A program made the translations under genes and the position numbers. This document shows, one piece after another, positions 34,130 through 46,300 of a stretch of DNA of 64,000 nucleotides. Within the stretch, counting starts at the first letter, position 1; the number at the start of each line of letters is the position of its first letter. Under the pieces are notes generated by a model that made no database searches, was not told where the DNA came from, and saw nothing but the letters and a program-made list of their open reading frames with translations. The DNA comes from Cristatella mucedo (Eukaryota; Bryozoa; Phylactolaemata; Cristatellidae), in contig WPIO01000031.1 in the NCBI GenBank assembly GCA_009760855.2, positions 1,714,001-1,778,000 of the forward strand, in the 5' to 3' direction.

Positions 34130-35000
34130 TGGAGTCGAAAGGAGGTCGGATAGGCTGGTTCAAGCAAGTGAAATGACCTGTAGGCCAGAGAGACAAGGAT
34201 CCGGAAGTTGATTTAATCCTTGATTGGGAGCCAGTCAAGCACAGATGAAAGTGGCATGCTTTTGCAGCTTCCCCGTTTGTGGCAGACTATACCAGTCGAA
34301 GAGTTTTGCACCAGTTGCACACGATTAAGAGCCCAGACAAAGAGTTCCAGAAAGGAAGGAAATTGTGCAGTAATCGAGACTCGACGTTGCAAACACATGA
34401 ACTATGGGAGGCTACTGCCATCTGCAAAGTGATGACCTTCCTACGCGGCGATATGATACGTCCTGCTATTAGCAATGAGAGCTGCTGGCTCGCTTGGAGT
34501 TTGCTAGTTACATCACCTCAAGGTATGCCTTCTACGCAAGTTGACAGCAGTACCTCATATTGCAGGTCAGAGCCAAACCTTGGCCGTGCAGCCGTATAGA
34601 ACAAATGTCATTCACTTATGATTCACTCACTGGATATCGAGGAATGAGCCTCCCCGGACCAGATGTTCAAGCACGGGTTAATCTTGATTTACAGATTCAA
34701 TTCGGCTGCATTTGCCTAGGTGAAGCATCCATGCCTAACAACCTCAAACAGCTCGAACAGGTTTGCATTGTTCGTCAAGGCAGTTCGGGCATCGGGCCAA
34801 GCTTTCCTAGACGTATATCGTCGTGCATAATCGTCTTGGCGGGCTGAGGCTTAGCTCACCGATCTTCTCTGGTGCCTCTATACTTCGCCCCACCTTCTCC
34901 AGACAGTCAAGAAATGAGCCTGGTTGTTTATAGGGTTGTCAACGTGAATATCGAAGTCTCCAGCAATCAGTAACGGCCTGTCACACACAAATATTTTAGA
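34130..35000 (-). mobile_element. Degenerate LINE pieces: RT C-terminus and an APE fragment
   Basis: 34213-34398 encodes NRVQLVQNSSTGIVCHKRGS and LDWLPIK on the minus strand. Around 34920-34985 the minus strand reads DRPLLIAGDFDIHVDNP, an APE motif. The order and spacing show separate or rearranged fragments. Confidence 0.65.
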
Positions 35001-35945
35001 AAAATTTCTTGAAACTAAATGACGATAAAACCGAACTGCTGCTCATAGGATACCCTAAGCGTGTGTCTGGATTAAAAGGCTTTGCTCTTCTAATAGGTGA
35101 TGCTGTAGTGTGACAATCACCACGTGCTCGAAACTTAGGTGTCGTTTTCGACGGCTGCCTCAATTTTAAAAGAGCTTCATTCAGAAGGCTGTTTTTACAG
35201 CTAGCCATCACGTCCGATCACTATGAAAGATAAGGAGCCGTCTTCCATGATGGCTTGCAAAAAATTTAACTTGTTCCGTAGTTCTGTCTCGGCTTGATTA
35301 TTGTAATTCCCTCTTGGCTAGGCTACCAAAAAAAGCAATTATGCCACTATAAGTGGCTATGAATATGGCTGCAAGGCTAGTCTTCAAGTCCCAGAGGTTT
35401 GAGCACGTATCTCCTTTACTAAAAGAGCTAGGATAGAAGCTGGTTTATCAACGGATACAGAGCAAAGTTCTTACGCTGACCCACATGGCCCGCCACGGCT
35501 TGACTCCTTCGTACCTAGCTGAACTGCTGCACCAGTTTCAGCCTCTTCGCGCCCTCAGGTCCTTCGTGGACAATAAATTAGTTGTTCCATTCCTCAGCTT
35601 AAAAACCGTTGGCGACAGAAGCTTTAGCTCTGCAGGTCTTAGGCTGTGGAACTCGCTTCCACAATTCTTACGGCAACGACAACTACTCTCCTGCTGCCGA
35701 GTATGGCTCATCCTTTTCAGCGGTCCTGAGCTGCTACTTTCATACTACCCACTACTCCAACTGCTCTCCTGACTGCTATGCTTCCCACGTTCTCTTTGTT
35801 GCGTGAGATGAAGTATGTTGGCCACTGAATGCGTACCGAAAGCCGCTTAGGCTATGAGTGCGCTATACAAAACTCTCCTGTGTAATACCCACATAGTCTT
35901 TATGGCTTTACGTAGTGACAGACGGAGATACACACACAAAGCGAG
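35000..35945 (+). mobile_element. LINE family 2 fragment, RT thumb to 3' end
   Basis: Begins FLKLNDDKTELLLIGYPKR, has one stop, then ARNLGVVFDG. 35485-35772 reads HGLTPSYLAELL and FSSAGLRLWNSLPQFLRQ. The 3' end is the family 2 block (GCGTACCGAAAGCCGCTTAG, then CACCCACATAG-type sequence). Confidence 0.85.
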
Positions 35946-36146
35946 GAGCTCCAGAATCTCATCAATAAACAAGTTTAGACAGCCAGCAGGAAGTCGGTAT
36001 ATCACAACGATGAGAGGCACTGTCTTTGATGAGGTCCTGATTGCAACCGATTCAAATGATGGCCCATGCAAAAAACTGCACATCTTATAGCCACACGATT
36101 CACGAACAACAATTGCAACCCCACCACCAACCTTATCAAAACGCAA
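35847..36146 (-). mobile_element. LINE APE-endonuclease fragment
   Basis: Minus frame MRFDKVGGGVAIVVRES, then SFESVAIRTSS and VVIYRLPAG, equivalent to the GGGVAI and VVYRPPG parts of the family 1 endonuclease but diverged. It overlaps the 3' edge of the family 2 fragment; the exact junction is unclear. Confidence 0.6.
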
Positions 36147-36594
36147 GGACTAAAAAAATGAGAATCCAAGTGGGGTGGTCACAGATTTATACAGCTACTG
36201 GAACAAGGGGTCATCCAAGTTTCTGTAAGCACAAATGGACCTAGCTTCTACTGGAAATCTGATCGCGGACAAGTAACCCCTTGGTTTTTGGACATTTAGT
36301 AAGGCGGGATTTAAGAGGCTGTCCAACAACTGCGTGACGCCAATGAAGTGGCTTGCATTAAAGTCGGCATGTAGCCGGCCTGGCAGACGCGGCCCTTTCG
36401 CATATGAACTGGATCTTAGTAATGGCCGCCGGTCGACGTTTTGCAGCATGCTGAGGCACGGCAGGTGAGCTACTACTGCAACGAATGTTATTCAGCACTT
36501 TAAACTTACGGGTCGTGGGTTTGATAGCCGAGCCGAGCTGTTGATAGGGCGAACGCAGGATGCAGGGAGGTTCTCGCTGATCCGCCGAAGAAGG

Positions 36595-36840
36595 CCCGCC
36601 AGTAGGTATCTTGGCAATCGCGCCGGCAAGAAGGAGAGTATAAACCGTGAAAGGAACAGGACCTAGCACGGAGCCCTGAGGTACCCCATATTTCAAAGGT
36701 TCCTCGGATGATCTTTGTCCATTCACATCAATACTCTGGAGTCTCCTACTGAGGTAGGACCTAAACCACTGCAATACAGTGCCAGTAATGCCCAGGCGAG
36801 ATGAGAGGCCCTCAAGTAGTACTTGGTGATCGAAGTAAAC
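36595..36840 (-). mobile_element. LINE family 1 RT fragment
   Basis: Encodes MQWFRSYLSRRLQSIDVNGQ and KYGVPQGSVLGPVPFTVYTL, close to residues of the 21-22.8 kb copy. It stops abruptly before the YADD motif. Confidence 0.8.
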
Positions 36841-37883
36841 ATTTCTAGACTAAGAAATGAACAGGATGCCTGATACATTTTCCAACCAAGCAGGTGGCAA
36901 ATCTTTTTGTTGGCTTTACCTGAACAATGAGTACTTGTAACGAACAGTTACAAATCTGGAAACCTATAAATCAATAAATATTAGCTGATTTAACAAGCCG
37001 CAGCTGCATAGCTGCAGATGAGCCCTAAAGGCTATCACCACCACTTGCAGTTGGCAATAGAGGATCACCCACTGCAGGTTTCGAAGCCACAAACAACAGC
37101 CGTGAAGAGCGAGCACCTTACCCACAGTGCTAATACGGCATATATCTCATAGCATCGAAATAAGGGAAGCCAGAATTTTAATGATAACATTGCACAAACG
37201 CTTTTGGCAGCTAAGATACCATCCGAATCGCTCCAGAACAGCTTACACGAGTGGCTGCTGACCGACAGCGACCAGCAAATGCGCTCTGCGTTGCATCGAA
37301 GTCTTAATCCGCCTTTCCGCATCCGTGGCAACTGCTCGTCATTCGCGCACACAACACTTTCGGTGGCAAGCCAGTTTGAGACCGGCGGTCGCCGATACCG
37401 CTGACGCGACGCTATTAAGTCGGTCGCCGACGAGGCGCTTTTGCCCCGCCTTAAGGTGCCCACTCGGAGGTTTACGGCTCCCCGATACCCGAACCTTGGA
37501 ATGAAGCCAATGAGCGGAGCATGGGATACAGCTGCTACGCCAAGAAGCAACACAGCTCGGTCAATTTACACGGGTGCCGCTGGAAACGACGTCACCACCA
37601 ATAAGACTAACCGCACAGGCTGGGAGATTATGCGCCCGCTAACGACAACGCACGCAATAGGTACCGGAGCAGGCTGTGATTTCCTCGCTGTGGCATCTTG
37701 GTCTTGTTTATGTTAAAATTCGTGAAAAATATCGCAATTTTATTTTAAGTTCTTAAAATTGTAATACATGTAATTATTATCATTTCGGAAGACCATCGGG
37801 CCTCGGTGCCGGTAGACCGGGGCTGGCCCGCGAGCGCGGGCTCATTCAAGGCTTGGACTCCCACGTGTTAAGGCGGCTTGAGG
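36841..37883. other. Upstream region of UHRF1
   Basis: After the SINE B copy, 37200-37880 is GC-rich and repeat-free and is the likely promoter and 5' UTR. A CACGTG E-box at 37862-37867 and CCGCGAGCGCGGG near 37820 are visible; regulation is not demonstrated. Open frames on both strands (up to 162 aa) have no recognised domain. Confidence 0.4.
36981..37140 (-). mobile_element. SINE B upstream of UHRF1
   Basis: TTAGCTGATTTAACAAGCCG, GATGAGCCCTAAAGGCTATC and a decayed tRNA-like head (GCACCTTACCCACAGTGCTA). It lies about 750 bp before the UHRF1 start codon. Confidence 0.7.
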
Positions 37884-40800
37884 ATGTCTTCTCTCATAGT
37901 GCAAACTATGGACGGACGTACCCGGCACCGGGTTTCGCGCATCTCCAGATTAACGTCTGTCAAAGACGTGAAAGAGAAGTGCGTCGGACTATTTGGCACC
38001 TCGCTTGAACGGCTTAGGTTGTTTCATAAAGGCAAGCACGTAAGTTAGCGCAGCGCCGGACGCCTCGCCTTATTAGCCGCGGTTGCATCGGCTGCTCGAA
38101 TTTGTCGGTCGTCGTATTTGTTGGCCATCGATCACCAGCTAGACCCGAGTGCGACAGACGTGGCCCCCACCCGTACCCGTTCGATGTGGCGGCTGCGGTG
38201 CGAGTTTGCGTATTTACGAGCATCTCACTCCGGTAGCCCAGTCGCGAGCTGCCCTCGCCGCCCTCTTGAGCTCCGCTCTCGCGTATTTCAGATGGGGGTG
38301 AATGGGTTCCTCGTGCTCAGACTTATTTGATTAAAGTGTTCGCCGAAAGCTCGGTGAAGCAGCGGATAGTTGCTGTCAATGCTATATTGAAATAGGTCAC
38401 AATCAGTCGAAACGTGCAAGTAAAGGCTCTTTTTTGACCAGGTAGCGGTGTTGGTCTGCACTTCGGTCAATAGCAGCTGCTATAGCTACGCTAAATGATC
38501 GGGAGGTTAAATCATTAGATGTGGAATTTGGCAGCGGCATTTGGGGTCAAGCATTTCCTGTCTACTCGGGCCACTTGCTGCCCTAGACCCTGACCGCTCT
38601 CAGATCGACTGAAGGAGATGAGGAGCTTAAAAAGTTGCCCAGCTTATAGCATTCTGTGCAGCTATGACCAAGTTCTTGGCAGTTGGTCTGCGGTCATGGG
38701 TTGTTTCCCACCTTGCTTGGACGCTGGAGGGGAAGAGAGGGCAAACGAGCAGCCCGTCTGCCGGTCTCTGGAATACGTGGCTTATCAGGCATTGACAAGT
38801 GTGGGGGGGATCTTTTGTGTTCAATTACAAAAGAATCATTATGTTAGCACGGCTGGTAGCTGGACTGTAACCCGACTTGAGATTAACTGTGCTGTTTGCT
38901 TGCTGTACTGTCCATCGTGCCTCAGCGACCGATCTGCCTTTAGGCTTGCTTGCGAAGCCCCCCTCATTCTTGCACAGCCCCCTCATTCTTGGCGGCGTGC
39001 GCAGAACCCTTATTCTTGCGCATGCGGCGTGCGCAGAACCCTTATTCTTGCGCATGCGGCGTGCGCAGAACCCTTATTCTTGCGCATGCGGCGTGCGCAG
39101 AACCCCTTTCGGCTTGCGCAGGCGGCATGCGCAGAACCCCTTTCGGCGTGCGCAGGCGGCATGCGCAGAACTCTTTTTGGCATGCGCAGGCGGCATGCGC
39201 AGAACCCTTTCCGGCTTGCGCAGGCGGCATGCGCATAACTCTTTTCGGCATGCGCAGGCAGGCAGCGTGCGCAGAACCCCTTCCGGCTTGTGCAGGCGGT
39301 ATGCGCAGAACTCTTTTTGGCATGCGCATGCGGCGTGCGCAGAACCCCTTCCGGCTTGCGCAGGCGGCATGCGCAGAACTCTTTCCGGCTTGCGCAGGCG
39401 GCATGCGCAGAACCCCTTCCGGCTTGCGCAGCCGGCATGCGCAGAACCCCTTCCGGCTTGCGCAGGCGGCATGCGCAGAACCCCTTCCGGCTTGCGCAGG
39501 CGGCATGCGCAGAACCCCTTCCGGCTTGCGCAGGCGGCATGCGCAGAACTCTTTCCGGCTTGCGCAGGCGGCATGCGCAGAACCCCTTCCGGCTTGCGCA
39601 GGCGGCATGCGCAGAACCCCTTCCGGCTTGCGCAGGCGGCATGCGCAGAACTCTTTCCGGCTTGCGCAGGCGGCATGCGCAGAACCCTTTCCGGCATGCG
39701 CAGCCCCCTCCGGCTCAGTCGCCAGAGCCACCACGGCTGTAGGCAAGTAGCTGCTTCTTTGTCGCATTGTTTGGATCAGGTCTTTGGTCATATCAAATGT
39801 AGCCTGACTGCGTCGTTTGCCACAAGACGGTAGTAGCTTTGTGTCGCCGAGTATGTCTCAACTGCCAAGCCCTCTGAGGCGAGGCAGGATACGATTCCCC
39901 TCCCCCTCAGGTGGAGCCAGTCGGCTGCTGCAGCTAGGCTATGCCCCATCTGCTGCTACAGCATGAACACGCCCATGAGCTTGATTATGATATACGTTCA
40001 ATTCTTCTTGTTCGACTCGCTTTTTTGGAATTGCCTCGCTAGTAAATCGGTTCCTGTGCATGACTAACCGATTTTATTTTTAAAGTGCTGAGGCTGTGCT
40101 CCTTTTTTTGTTGGTTGTTGGCTCGTTTGCAAACTCCAGTGGCATTGCTCTTGCCCAATGCAGCCACGTGCATGTACAACTCGCAGTTTTGTTCAATGAC
40201 ATCTCGTGTCTAGGCACGACTAGTTAGGACTGTTTTCCCAGAGACCGAAGTCATGAATGGCATATGTTTTAACTATTTAGCATTTCCGAAACTTATTTAA
40301 CAATACCTGGTAGGTAAAGATATGTTTTGCTCCCTGCTTTTGTCCAAGGGTTAATATGCTCACCTTTAACGACCAAGGACGTGGGTTGGAGCCCTGTGGC
40401 ATATGTAAAGCACTGAGATAGAGATTAAGTCATTGTAAGGTGCAATACAAATAAATTCATTTGTAGAATGGCTGGCATGTCAAGTTACTGCTACCCATCT
40501 AAACTTCTGGCCTTCCTGCCTTTTAATAAGAGAAGTAACAGATGATGCAACAGTCGTGAATATAGCAACTGCCGCAACATGCCACTTTTAATCGACTTAT
40601 AGTGTTTCCAATCACGCAGCTCATCGATTCTATGACTCATATTCCCTTTTTTCCCGACAAAATGCACGGTCTCCAAAGGATTTGAGGTTTGCACGGGTTA
40701 TTGGCAAACTGCTGGATTCCGAAAAGCGGGTGGTACGATGCTTGGCCTGGTGGGGGGAGTAGATCTGAGAGATAGGCTGGAGCCAAAGAATAAAGTGACC

Positions 40801-41875
40801 TCAAAGTGAGCATCACAACCTTGAAGTCGATGCGTTGCTTGACTGGGAGCCAGTGCAGGTCGGCGAGAAGTGGTGTGATGTGGCAACTGCGATGCTCACG
40901 ACAGACAAGCTTAGCTGCAGAGTTTTGCACCAGCTGTAATCACCCGATTGCACATGCTGATAGGCCAGCAAGCAGTGAGTTACAGACGTCAAGACGGGGT
41001 GTCACAAATGCATGAACCAACTCATATACCTGCCCACAGGAATGCCTAACCTTCTGAAAACTGGGATACGACCACACATCCCTTCATTCTTCTGTAGACA
41101 GGCATCAGCCACTGCCACTAGAACTGCTGACAAGCCTGTATATTCAGTCTTTCGAGCCTCTTTCCAGATAAGGTTATGGAGGGACTCATTGTGGTTTTGG
41201 GTGTGACCATGCAAACATTTTTTTAGAAGGTCATCGGGTAGTTTATCCTCATACAGATCCTTTGCGGCTTGTTTTATCCCTGGTTTTAGCACGTGATGTC
41301 TTGACTTTGCATGGTCATAAACCGTATTAGTTGCTACAGCTTTCTCATAGGGACATTCAGACGACTCACCTTTCTTACAGAACCTGTGATCTGGCTCCTG
41401 ATTAGTGGAGAAAGTATGATAGAAAGATTTCCATACATACCCTCACTCAATTTGAGATTCCTTCATTTTCTTTCTCGGCCAGCCTATCTTAAATATTTAC
41501 TGCTCGGGCTTACCATTTGCTCAGGCGGCCTAGCTCCTCTGACTCGCATCATTAACTGTGCCTCTAACCAACCCAAAATCATTTGGAGATCATTGGTATG
41601 CTCTCAAAGCATGGAGTTCAATATCGACTGATGACACGACATCCTGACTTGACATTTAAAAGGAATGTGGAAACAAGTCATTATTTTGTTGAACTTGATA
41701 TGCAAGGAAAATGGTGGCAAAGAAATTGTTAGGAACAGTTAATATTCGATTGTGAAGCTCTAAGCCTTGCTTGAATCCAGTGGCTAGATTACCTTGTGCG
41801 GTGGGACGACACAACATTGGGTTTTAGCGATCCTCCTTCCCAAGAAGTGTTCTGCTCATCAGCTGATTGCTCAAT

Positions 41876-41973
<98 letters not shown>

Positions 41974-42884
41974 TGCGTGCGTGTGTGATTCTATTTCTTT
42001 TGAAAGGTGCCCTGAAGAATTCTTAGACCAACCTTCCAACTATTTTCTCTACATATACCCTTTAGCTTTTGCATAAACCCAAGTGGTAGGTCATTAGTGT
42101 GTACCCTCGTGGATCAGGGCAGGGCGGTAGTATGTTCAGTAGGCATACGTTTTTACTTTATGCCTACATGTTCACATTGAACCATAGTAGTCATTGGATG
42201 TTTTTTATACTCATTTCTGTAAGTTATTGTACATCATGTAGGTAGGGATAGACCCTCAATTAATGAAAAATTACAGTACAAAATCATAGTGTTTATTCGA
42301 CAGCGGTTGTTTCAGTGGAATTAAGATAACCTCTCATCGTTGGTGATGGTGGGTGGTTGGAGGAATAGAGAACAGCCCAGGTTGCTATGTCGAGTTTGGC
42401 ATTTACCTTGCCTTGCTGTCCTTGGGTGTGTAGTGTTCTCGTGATTGGAGAAGGTAGTTGCTTGACAATCCTATTCCAATCTGTTATGTGAACCAGCACT
42501 GAGGGATGTATCTTGCCTTATAGCATTTGTTTCTGGCACTATCCCTGGTGTCATATGCTTGCTATGACCAACTTGCTCGTGTTTGTTTTGTATTTGCCCT
42601 GCCTTCATTTTGGTTGATTTGCGACCGTTTTTAGCAGCTAAAGATTTCAGGTCACTATGCCTATAGCGAAAGCACCAGCCTTTGTCCGGGTGCCTGTGTA
42701 GTCTGCATTAACTTCTGCCGCTTGACTATACTACGGGAGCAGGTCAGAACCTTTGTTTGCTTTGCAGCTGGAGGATGGCCATCTTATTTTTCAATACGGT
42801 GTCCGGCGTGACGACGTAGTGCAGATTGTCATAAAGCCAGTCCAAGAAGCTACGAGCTCCAGCAGCAAGGACACTCACAGCACG
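37884..42884 (+). CDS. UHRF1: UHRF1 exons 1-2: ubiquitin-like domain
   Basis: Exon 1 (37884-38039, 52 codons) reads MDGR, then [12 protein letters not shown] and [11 protein letters not shown], the beta-grasp fold of the UHRF ubiquitin-like domain. It ends CAC|GTAAGT. Exon 2 (42768-42884) continues [20 protein letters not shown], matching the family's MEDG..LFDYEV..ND motif, then a Ser-rich linker. Both junctions are phase 0. The intron between them, 4.7 kb, is the largest of the gene and holds a minisatellite and transposon debris. Exon 1 is easy to miss because a gene finder must cross that intron. Confidence 0.93.
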
Positions 42885-43259
42885 GTAGCAAGTGACCTGC
42901 AGTGCTTCTGCTTGCTGCTGTTTCTCTCCCGGTCTCAGCCGATCAGAGATAATGATATACTTTTTCGCCCACGACCGTTGAGTGTTAGCTCAAGAGTCTG
43001 TAACACAATCATAGGAGTCCGGTGTGCGGTTTAGATGATTTAAAATTCTGTTTAATCTTGGGATTTTTCCTGCTCTGATTAGGTCGATGGTTTGGCCGAC
43101 TTGACGGAAGACAGCAGTTCCAGTGCTCCGTGTGAGCCGGCGAGCGAGAGTGCCGGTGCTCCGTGTGAGCCGGTGAGTGAGCATCTACTGCTGCTTTATC
43201 GTCACTGCTTTTTTAGCCTCGCCGATCTGCTCTACTCGGCTGGCTTAATATATCATTGT

Positions 43260-43319
<60 letters not shown>

Positions 43320-43337
43320 GTGTGCGTGCGTGCGTGC

Positions 43338-43378
<41 letters not shown>

Positions 43379-46300
43379 GTCAACAGCCGAGAGAATGTCG
43401 TGTCGCTTTCTGCCCGGAATGTTGTTGTCAATCATCTTTTATCTTCTATTTTATTATTTTGTCAAATTATTTATCTTTTCCAGGAAGACGAAGAAATCGA
43501 TGCCAATGCATTTGGGACAATATACAAGGTAGACATTTTTGTTTAGGTTAGGTATTCTTGCTTGCTGTCTATTGCTAACGGATATATGCCAGATGCTAAC
43601 AGGCAATGTCATGTCAATGGCCCCTACGGTGGCATAGCTAGAAAAAGAGCTCGAGTAAAGGTATGGAACTGCTGTCTCAGCCACTTTGGCTTTAATGCAC
43701 CCCTAGTAAAAGAGCTGTGGCAAACTCACCAACTAGTCCGACTGCAGCGACACTAGTCCGACTGCAGCGAGTTTCCGATTCGCCAAAAATGCCCTCTGCA
43801 AATACAGTTCCCAAAGACTTGAGAGATCAAGCTATCGCTGCATCTTAGAAACACGTTCTTGCTAAATTTTATGACAAGCTTCAAATTGTGATGGCTTCTT
43901 TTTCACAGCCCAGACTCGTGGCTCGCGCTTTCAATGATTCTTGAGACTTCTTCCTGAACCTTGATGGACTCTACCTAACGACCCGTGCACTTAGCCCCAA
44001 TGAGGGGGCTTGTGACTAAGCAACGTTTTCACTCGAAATGTTGCTTAAATCTTCTCGACCTTGCCCAGCTAACCGAAACAGTTAAAGATGCCCTTGCCTT
44101 GCCAAGGTTTTAAAAGTAGACTGTGGTCGGTGACCTCTTGTGGTCGTGCAAGACAGCAACATTAATCTGCAACCCTTAAGACATCCCACACAATTGCTTG
44201 CCAACTCTGTCGACCGTCTTGTTCCCGGCTTTACAGAAATGTTTCACAGTGATCTACAACTGACACATCGTTGCGATTGAATTTAAATCATACCACCCGT
44301 ACCAGGGATGCCAAGGTTCTTACTGTAGATCGACCTAAATTCTCTTTCCCAGTCCCTTGCAGTCGAGGTACTAGACACTTCGTTCCACCGAGCCAAGTCT
44401 GCTGCTGATGTACGCCCAGTCATTTTAGAATGACCTTACTAGGGTTACTAAATTGATGCTTCCCAATCATCTATCACCCATCTCTATTCGACTTCTTCGA
44501 CCACTGCTGTAGCTGGCTTTCCTGTGGTAGCAACGATCTGAGCAGCTGTTAAGAGTTTCTCAAGGTTCAGTGCTAGGCCAGCTTCTGTTTTCGATATACA
44601 CTTAAGTTGTGGAAAAACCTCCATTGTATTGCTGATGATATGCAACTATATCTTGCTTTTAATCCGATGGAGGCATGCACTGCTATGCAACGACTTAAAT
44701 TTCCATCTCTTGGAGGTTTCTCCCTGAGTGTGCATAATATCTTATTACTGAATGACGAAATGGGCCTACTTAAACTGATAACCATAGTCCAGGCTTACTT
44801 CATATAGAAGTCGTCAGGGTCGAGCTCGTTCGAATGTAGCTGTCCTGACTCGGACTTAAATGCCTTCTAGGTTTCTAGATCCGTATGGGCCCACAGATGA
44901 GCGGTTGCGATCAGCCACCATAAGTGGGCGGTCCGTGGGCCTGAGCTTAGTGGCGAGGTGCTCGGACTTCATGATGCAGGTTGTTTGAAGGTTCGAGCTC
45001 GGGCACTAGCCGTCAAGGCTCTTCTCCCTCCCCCATATAAGTCCATATAAATGGGTCTGATCCTTTTGCTTTAAGATCACGTGTCGGGTCTGAGAGTTGG
45101 CTTAGCAAGGCAGCATTTTAAGTTGGGCATGCCGACAAGGGACAATTGTTTCGAACATTTGCAAAGCAAAAAATTCCATAATTAAATGCAATGTATGTGT
45201 AATCAGCAGTTTACTTATGCTATATCGACATAACTCCCTTTTTCAGGACTCTGCCTTGTTACGTTTGTCCACCTTGTCGCTATGGCACTTGATAAGGATA
45301 AGTCTGTTTCTGGCTTCTTGCGATAGATAATCATGCCACGTGTGCCTCTTTCTCAGCAAAACATAGCATACAAGCGTCTGCAGCTCTTGTAGTAGGGAGT
45401 CTGGCTAAATGCTGTGAGTGTCACAGCGCTGCTGCTCTTCTGCTGCTGCTGCAGGTTGGAGATATCGTCGACGTACGGCAAAGGGGTGCATGGTATGAGG
45501 CGTCGGTAGTCAAAGTGACCAAGAGAATCAAAAACAAAAGCTGTACGACTTCATTTCACAAGGAGGATGGTAGTGCTAATACAAACGGCGATTGCTCGGA
45601 CGTGAAGCACAAGGCCGTTACCCTTGCCGGCTCTGCAGTAGTAGCACACGACCGTGCTGACGGCAAAGGCATGCCGAACGAGGCTCCCAATGGAGACGTC
45701 GTGCATGGTGATTGCGCAGCAACAAGCAAGAACTCGGTCGTCGACTCTTCTAGTGCCGAATGCAATGGCAATGATGGCGTCTTGAGCACCGATGGCGGCG
45801 TTTCGGCCTCCCAGAGCAGACGCGAGGACGGTGATGACATTGTCTATTATATCCGCTTCGACAGGTATGAAGCGGCGATGGCATATTGTCCCTGCTGCCC
45901 TTTCTCTGCTGTACCTGTGTGGCAATTTAAAGCCAGATATAAAAAACCCGAGTCTTGTCTTGCTTTCAGTGATGATGTGGACGAGAGCCTGATTGCAGTG
46001 CCTGGCATTCACGTCAGGCCGAGAGCTCGCACGAGACTGAGTGCAGCCAGTCTTGTCGTCGGTCAGACAGTGATGGTGAACTACAACATCGACTCGCCTA
46101 CCACCCGGGGTCGGTGGTACGACTGCACTGTAACACAGGTGACTCAAAGTGGGAAGCGTCGGCGCTGCAAGATTGAGATCGTGTGCACCCTATACTTCAG
46201 GTGAGTGCAAGAGCATCTGAGAGGTTCTAGCTCGGCTTCAAAGCGATTGTGTTTTTTGTATTGGATTGGATGGAGAAAAATAGTCAGGACCACGGTGACG

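Noticed and set aside
37065-37716. 162-aa minus and 91-aa plus ORFs before UHRF1
   Set aside because: GC-rich upstream region with no recognised domain; more likely promoter sequence.
38990-39712. Regular repeats as a CRISPR array
   Set aside because: Head-to-tail units without unique spacers in a eukaryotic intron.
38618-39833. ORFs of 150-318 aa on both strands ([19 protein letters not shown] repeats)
   Set aside because: They are translations of a stop-free 32-34 bp minisatellite in several frames and lie in an intron of UHRF1.
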